Positions 61,501 through 64,000 of a stretch of DNA of 64,000 nt are shown in pieces. The notes beneath the pieces were generated by a model. The model saw only the letters and a program-made list of their open reading frames with translations, had not been told where the DNA came from and searched no databases. Position 1 is the stretch's first letter. Every line of letters begins with the position of its first letter. Origin of the DNA: Bathymodiolus brooksi (Eukaryota > Mollusca > Bivalvia > Mytilida > Modiolidae); assembly GCA_963680875.1 (NCBI GenBank), contig OY804585.1:48469085-48533084 (forward strand), written 5' to 3'. Position numbers and translations under genes: made by a program.

Positions 61501-64000
61501 AATTTAGTATTAGTATCTATGATTTGGTAGGTCGTTCCTCGCTATATTGATACTAGTAGAAAGTTAGTATTAGTATCTATGATTTGGTAGTTCTTTCCTC
61601 GCTATATTGATACTAGTAGAAAGTTAGTATTAGTATTTATGATTTGGTAGGTCGTTCCTCGCTATATTGATACTAGTAGAAAGTTAGTATTAGTATCTAT
61701 GATTTGGTAGGTCGTTCCTCGCTATATTGATACTAGTAGAAAGTTAGTATTAATATCTATGATTTGGTAGGTCGTTCCTCACTATATTGATACTAGTAGA
61801 AAGTTAGTATTAGTATTTATGATTTGGTAGGTCGTTCCTCGCTATATTGACACTAGTAGAAAGATAGTATTAGTATCTATGATTTGGTAGGTCGTTCCTA
61901 GCAATATTGATACTAGTAGAAAGTTAGTATTAGTATCTATGATTTGGTAGGTCGTTCCTCGCTATATTGATACTAGTAGAAAGTTAGTATTAGTATCTAT
62001 GATTTGGTAGTTCGTTCCTCGCTATATTGATACTAGTAGAAAGTTAGTATTAGTATTTATGATTTGGTAGGTCGTTCCTCGCTATATTGATACTAGTAGA
62101 AAGTTAGTATTAGTATTTATGATTTGGTAGGTCGTTCCTCGCTATATTGATACCAGTAGAAAGTTAGTATTAGTATTTATGATTTGGTAGGTCGTTCCAA
62201 GCTATATTGATGCTAGTAGAAAGTTAGTATTAGTATTTATGATTTGGTAGGTCGTTCCTCGCTATATTGATACTAGTAGAAAGTTAGTATTAGTATCTAT
62301 GATTTGGTAGGTCGTTCCAAGCTATATTGATACTAGTAGAAAGTTAGTATTAGTATTTATGATTTGGTAGGTCGTTCCTCGCTATATTGATACTAGTAGA
62401 AAGTTAGTATTAGTATCTATGATTTGGTAGTTCATTCCTCGCTATATTGATACTAGTAGAAAGTTAGTATTAGTATTTATGATTTGGTAGGTCGTTCCTC
62501 GCTATATTGATACTAGTAGAAAGTTAGTATTAGTATTTATGATTTGGTAGGTCGTTCCAAGCTATATTGATACTAGTAGAAAGTTAGTATTAATATTTAT
62601 GATTTGGTAGGTCGTTCCAAGCTATATTGATACTAGTAGAAATTTAGTATTAGTATCTATGATTTGGTAGGTCGTTCCTCGCTATATTGATACTAGTAGA
62701 AAGTTAGTATTATTATCCATGATTTGGTAGTTCGTTCCTCGCTATATTGATACCAGTAGAAAGTTAGTATTAGTATTTATGATTTGGTAGGTCGTTCCTC
62801 GCTATATTGATACTAGTAGAAAGTTAGTATTAGTATCTATGATTTTATAGGTCGTTCCTCGCTATATTGATACTAGTAGAAAGTTAGTATTAGTATCTAT
62901 GATTTGGTAGGTCGTTCCTCACTATATTGATACTAGTAGAAAGTTAGTATTAGTATTTATGATTTGGTAGGTCGTTCCTCGCTATATTGATACTAGTAGA
63001 AAGTTAGTATTAGTATTTATGATTTGGTAGGTCGTTCCAAGCTATATTGATACTAGTAGAAAGTTAGTATTAATATTTATGATTTGGTAGGTCGTTCCAA
63101 GCTATATTGATACTAGTAGAAAGTTAGTATTAGTATCTATGATTTGGTAGGTCGTTCCTCGCTATATTGATACTAGTAGAAAGTTAGTATTAATATCTAT
63201 GATTTGGTAGGTCGTTCCTCGCTATATTGATACTAGTAGAAAGTTAGTATTAGTATTTATGATTTGGTAGGTCGTTCCTCGCTATATTGACACTAGTAGA
63301 AAGATAGTATTAGTATCTATGATTTGGTAGGTCGTCCCTAGCAATATTGATACTAGTAGAAAGTTAGTATTAGTATCTATGATTTGGTAGGTCGTTCCTC
63401 GCTATATTGATACTAGTAGAAAGTTAGTATTAGTATCTATGATTTGGTAGTTCGTTCCTCGCTATATTGATACTAGTAGAAAGTTAGTATTAGTATTTAT
63501 GATTTGGTAGGTCGTTCCTCGCTATATTGATACTAGTAGAAAGTTAGTATTAGTATTTATGATTTGGTAGGTCGTTCCAAGCTATATTGATACTAGTAGA
63601 AAGTTAGTATTAATATTTATGATTTGGTAGGTCGTTCCAAGCTATATTGATACTAGTAGAAATTTAGTATTAGTATCTATGATTTGGTAGGTCGTTCCTC
63701 GCTATATTGATACTAGTAGAAAGTTAGTATTAGTATCCATGATTTGGTAGTTCGTTCCTCGCTATATTGATACCAGTAGAAAGTTAGTATTAGTATATAT
63801 GATTTGGTAGGTCGTTCCTCGCTATATTGATACTAGTAGAAAGTTAGTATTAGTATCTATGATTTGGTAGGTCGTTCCTCGCTATATTGATACTAGTAGA
63901 AAGTTAGTATTAATATCTATGATTTGGTAGGTCGTTCCTCGCTATATTGATACTAGTAGAAAGTTAGTATTAGTATTTATGATTTGGTAGGTCGTTCCTC
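58561..64000. repeat. Satellite domain V: indel-free, 2,100-bp 35-mer
   Basis: From 58,561 to the end of the window every monomer is exactly 60 bp (about 90 in a row), unlike the rest of the array, where roughly one in six is shortened. Markers recur at 2,100 bp: TTCATTCCTC (60332/62432), GATTTTATAGG (60741/62841), GATGCTAG (60109/62209), GACACTAGTAG (59749/61849 and 61189/63289). The last series also gives internal steps of 1,440 and 660 bp, so the 35-mer is built of 24 + 11 monomers. Confidence 0.9.

Larger units (their letters stand above)
7954..64000. repeat. 60-bp satellite array, about 937 monomers, runs off window
   Basis: Each monomer reads GATTTGGTAGGTCGTTCCTC, then GCTATATTGATACTAGTAGA, then AAGTTAGTATTAGTAT(C/T)TAT, about 33% GC. 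Following the phase of the repeat from 7981 to 63991 gives 936 monomers and a net loss of about 150 bases, mostly single-base deletions (GATTGG for GATTTGG, or TTATATTTATGATTGGG) plus one 3-bp gain near 32,030. Common variants are TCTATG or TTTATG, CCTCGC or CCAAGC, GATACT or GAAACT, and ATTAGTAT or ATTAATAT. All six frames contain stops, so it is noncoding. Monomers carry an ACTAGT palindrome and a GATACTA/TAGTATC dyad. Long-range order is given in the domain entries below. The array is unbroken by any other sequence and is still running at 64,000. Confidence 0.98.

Noticed and set aside
7954..64000. CRISPR array
   Set aside because: The repeat is a head-to-tail satellite with no unique spacers. 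Monomers adjoin directly and vary only by point changes, and the surrounding DNA is eukaryotic.
7954..64000. CENP-B box or other named centromere motif in the 60-bp monomer
   Set aside because: I could not find the CENP-B box core bases in the monomer. Centromere function cannot be judged from sequence alone, and the neighbouring gene exons argue for caution.

Overview
The window is noncoding-rich eukaryotic DNA, most likely from a mollusc and probably a gastropod. It has spliced exons with GT/AG borders and tRNA-derived SINE-like repeats whose tails (GTGAGTGAGTGA runs, and a GTGGAGGAAACCGG / GGAGAAAACCAC body) I associate with molluscan genomes. Very long tandem arrays fill the rest. The organism call rests on remembered repeat style, not on a search.

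Layout. From 1 to about 6.2 kb the minus strand carries three exons of a GABA-B-type (class C) G-protein-coupled receptor gene. They encode TM1 (6204-6054), TM2 (1551-1425) and TM3 (380-273). Splice phases agree at both joints, so they read as one gene, which leaves the window at its left edge (TM4-TM7 missing) and at its upstream side (ligand-binding domain missing). The TM1-TM2 intron (4,502 bp) holds a 33-bp minisatellite (3420-5990) and two SINE-like copies. The TM2-TM3 intron (1,044 bp) holds a SINE of another type.

Upstream of the TM1 exon lie a SINE nested in another SINE with a 10-bp target duplication (6290-6780), then about 740 bp with nothing recognisable. A foldback element (7562-7953) has split the outermost monomer of the large satellite. 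From 7954 to the end of the window (56 kb, still running) there is only a 60-bp AT-rich satellite, about 937 monomers by phase counting. It is organised into successive higher-order domains: mixed multimers (to about 34 kb), a regular 839-bp 14-mer (34-39 kb), 19-mers inside a tandemly duplicated 5,731-bp block (about 41.4-52.8 kb), irregular duplications (52.8-58.5 kb), and an indel-free domain with a 2,100-bp 35-mer (58.6-64 kb).

Reading the parts together: if the receptor gene is intact, the whole satellite lies in the intron before the TM1 exon, making that intron at least 57.8 kb. On the gene's sense strand almost every monomer then presents the branch-point sequence TACTAAC followed by a short pyrimidine stretch and AG. 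That is the most unusual feature of the window. No prokaryotic genes, RNA genes, CRISPR arrays or viral genes were seen.
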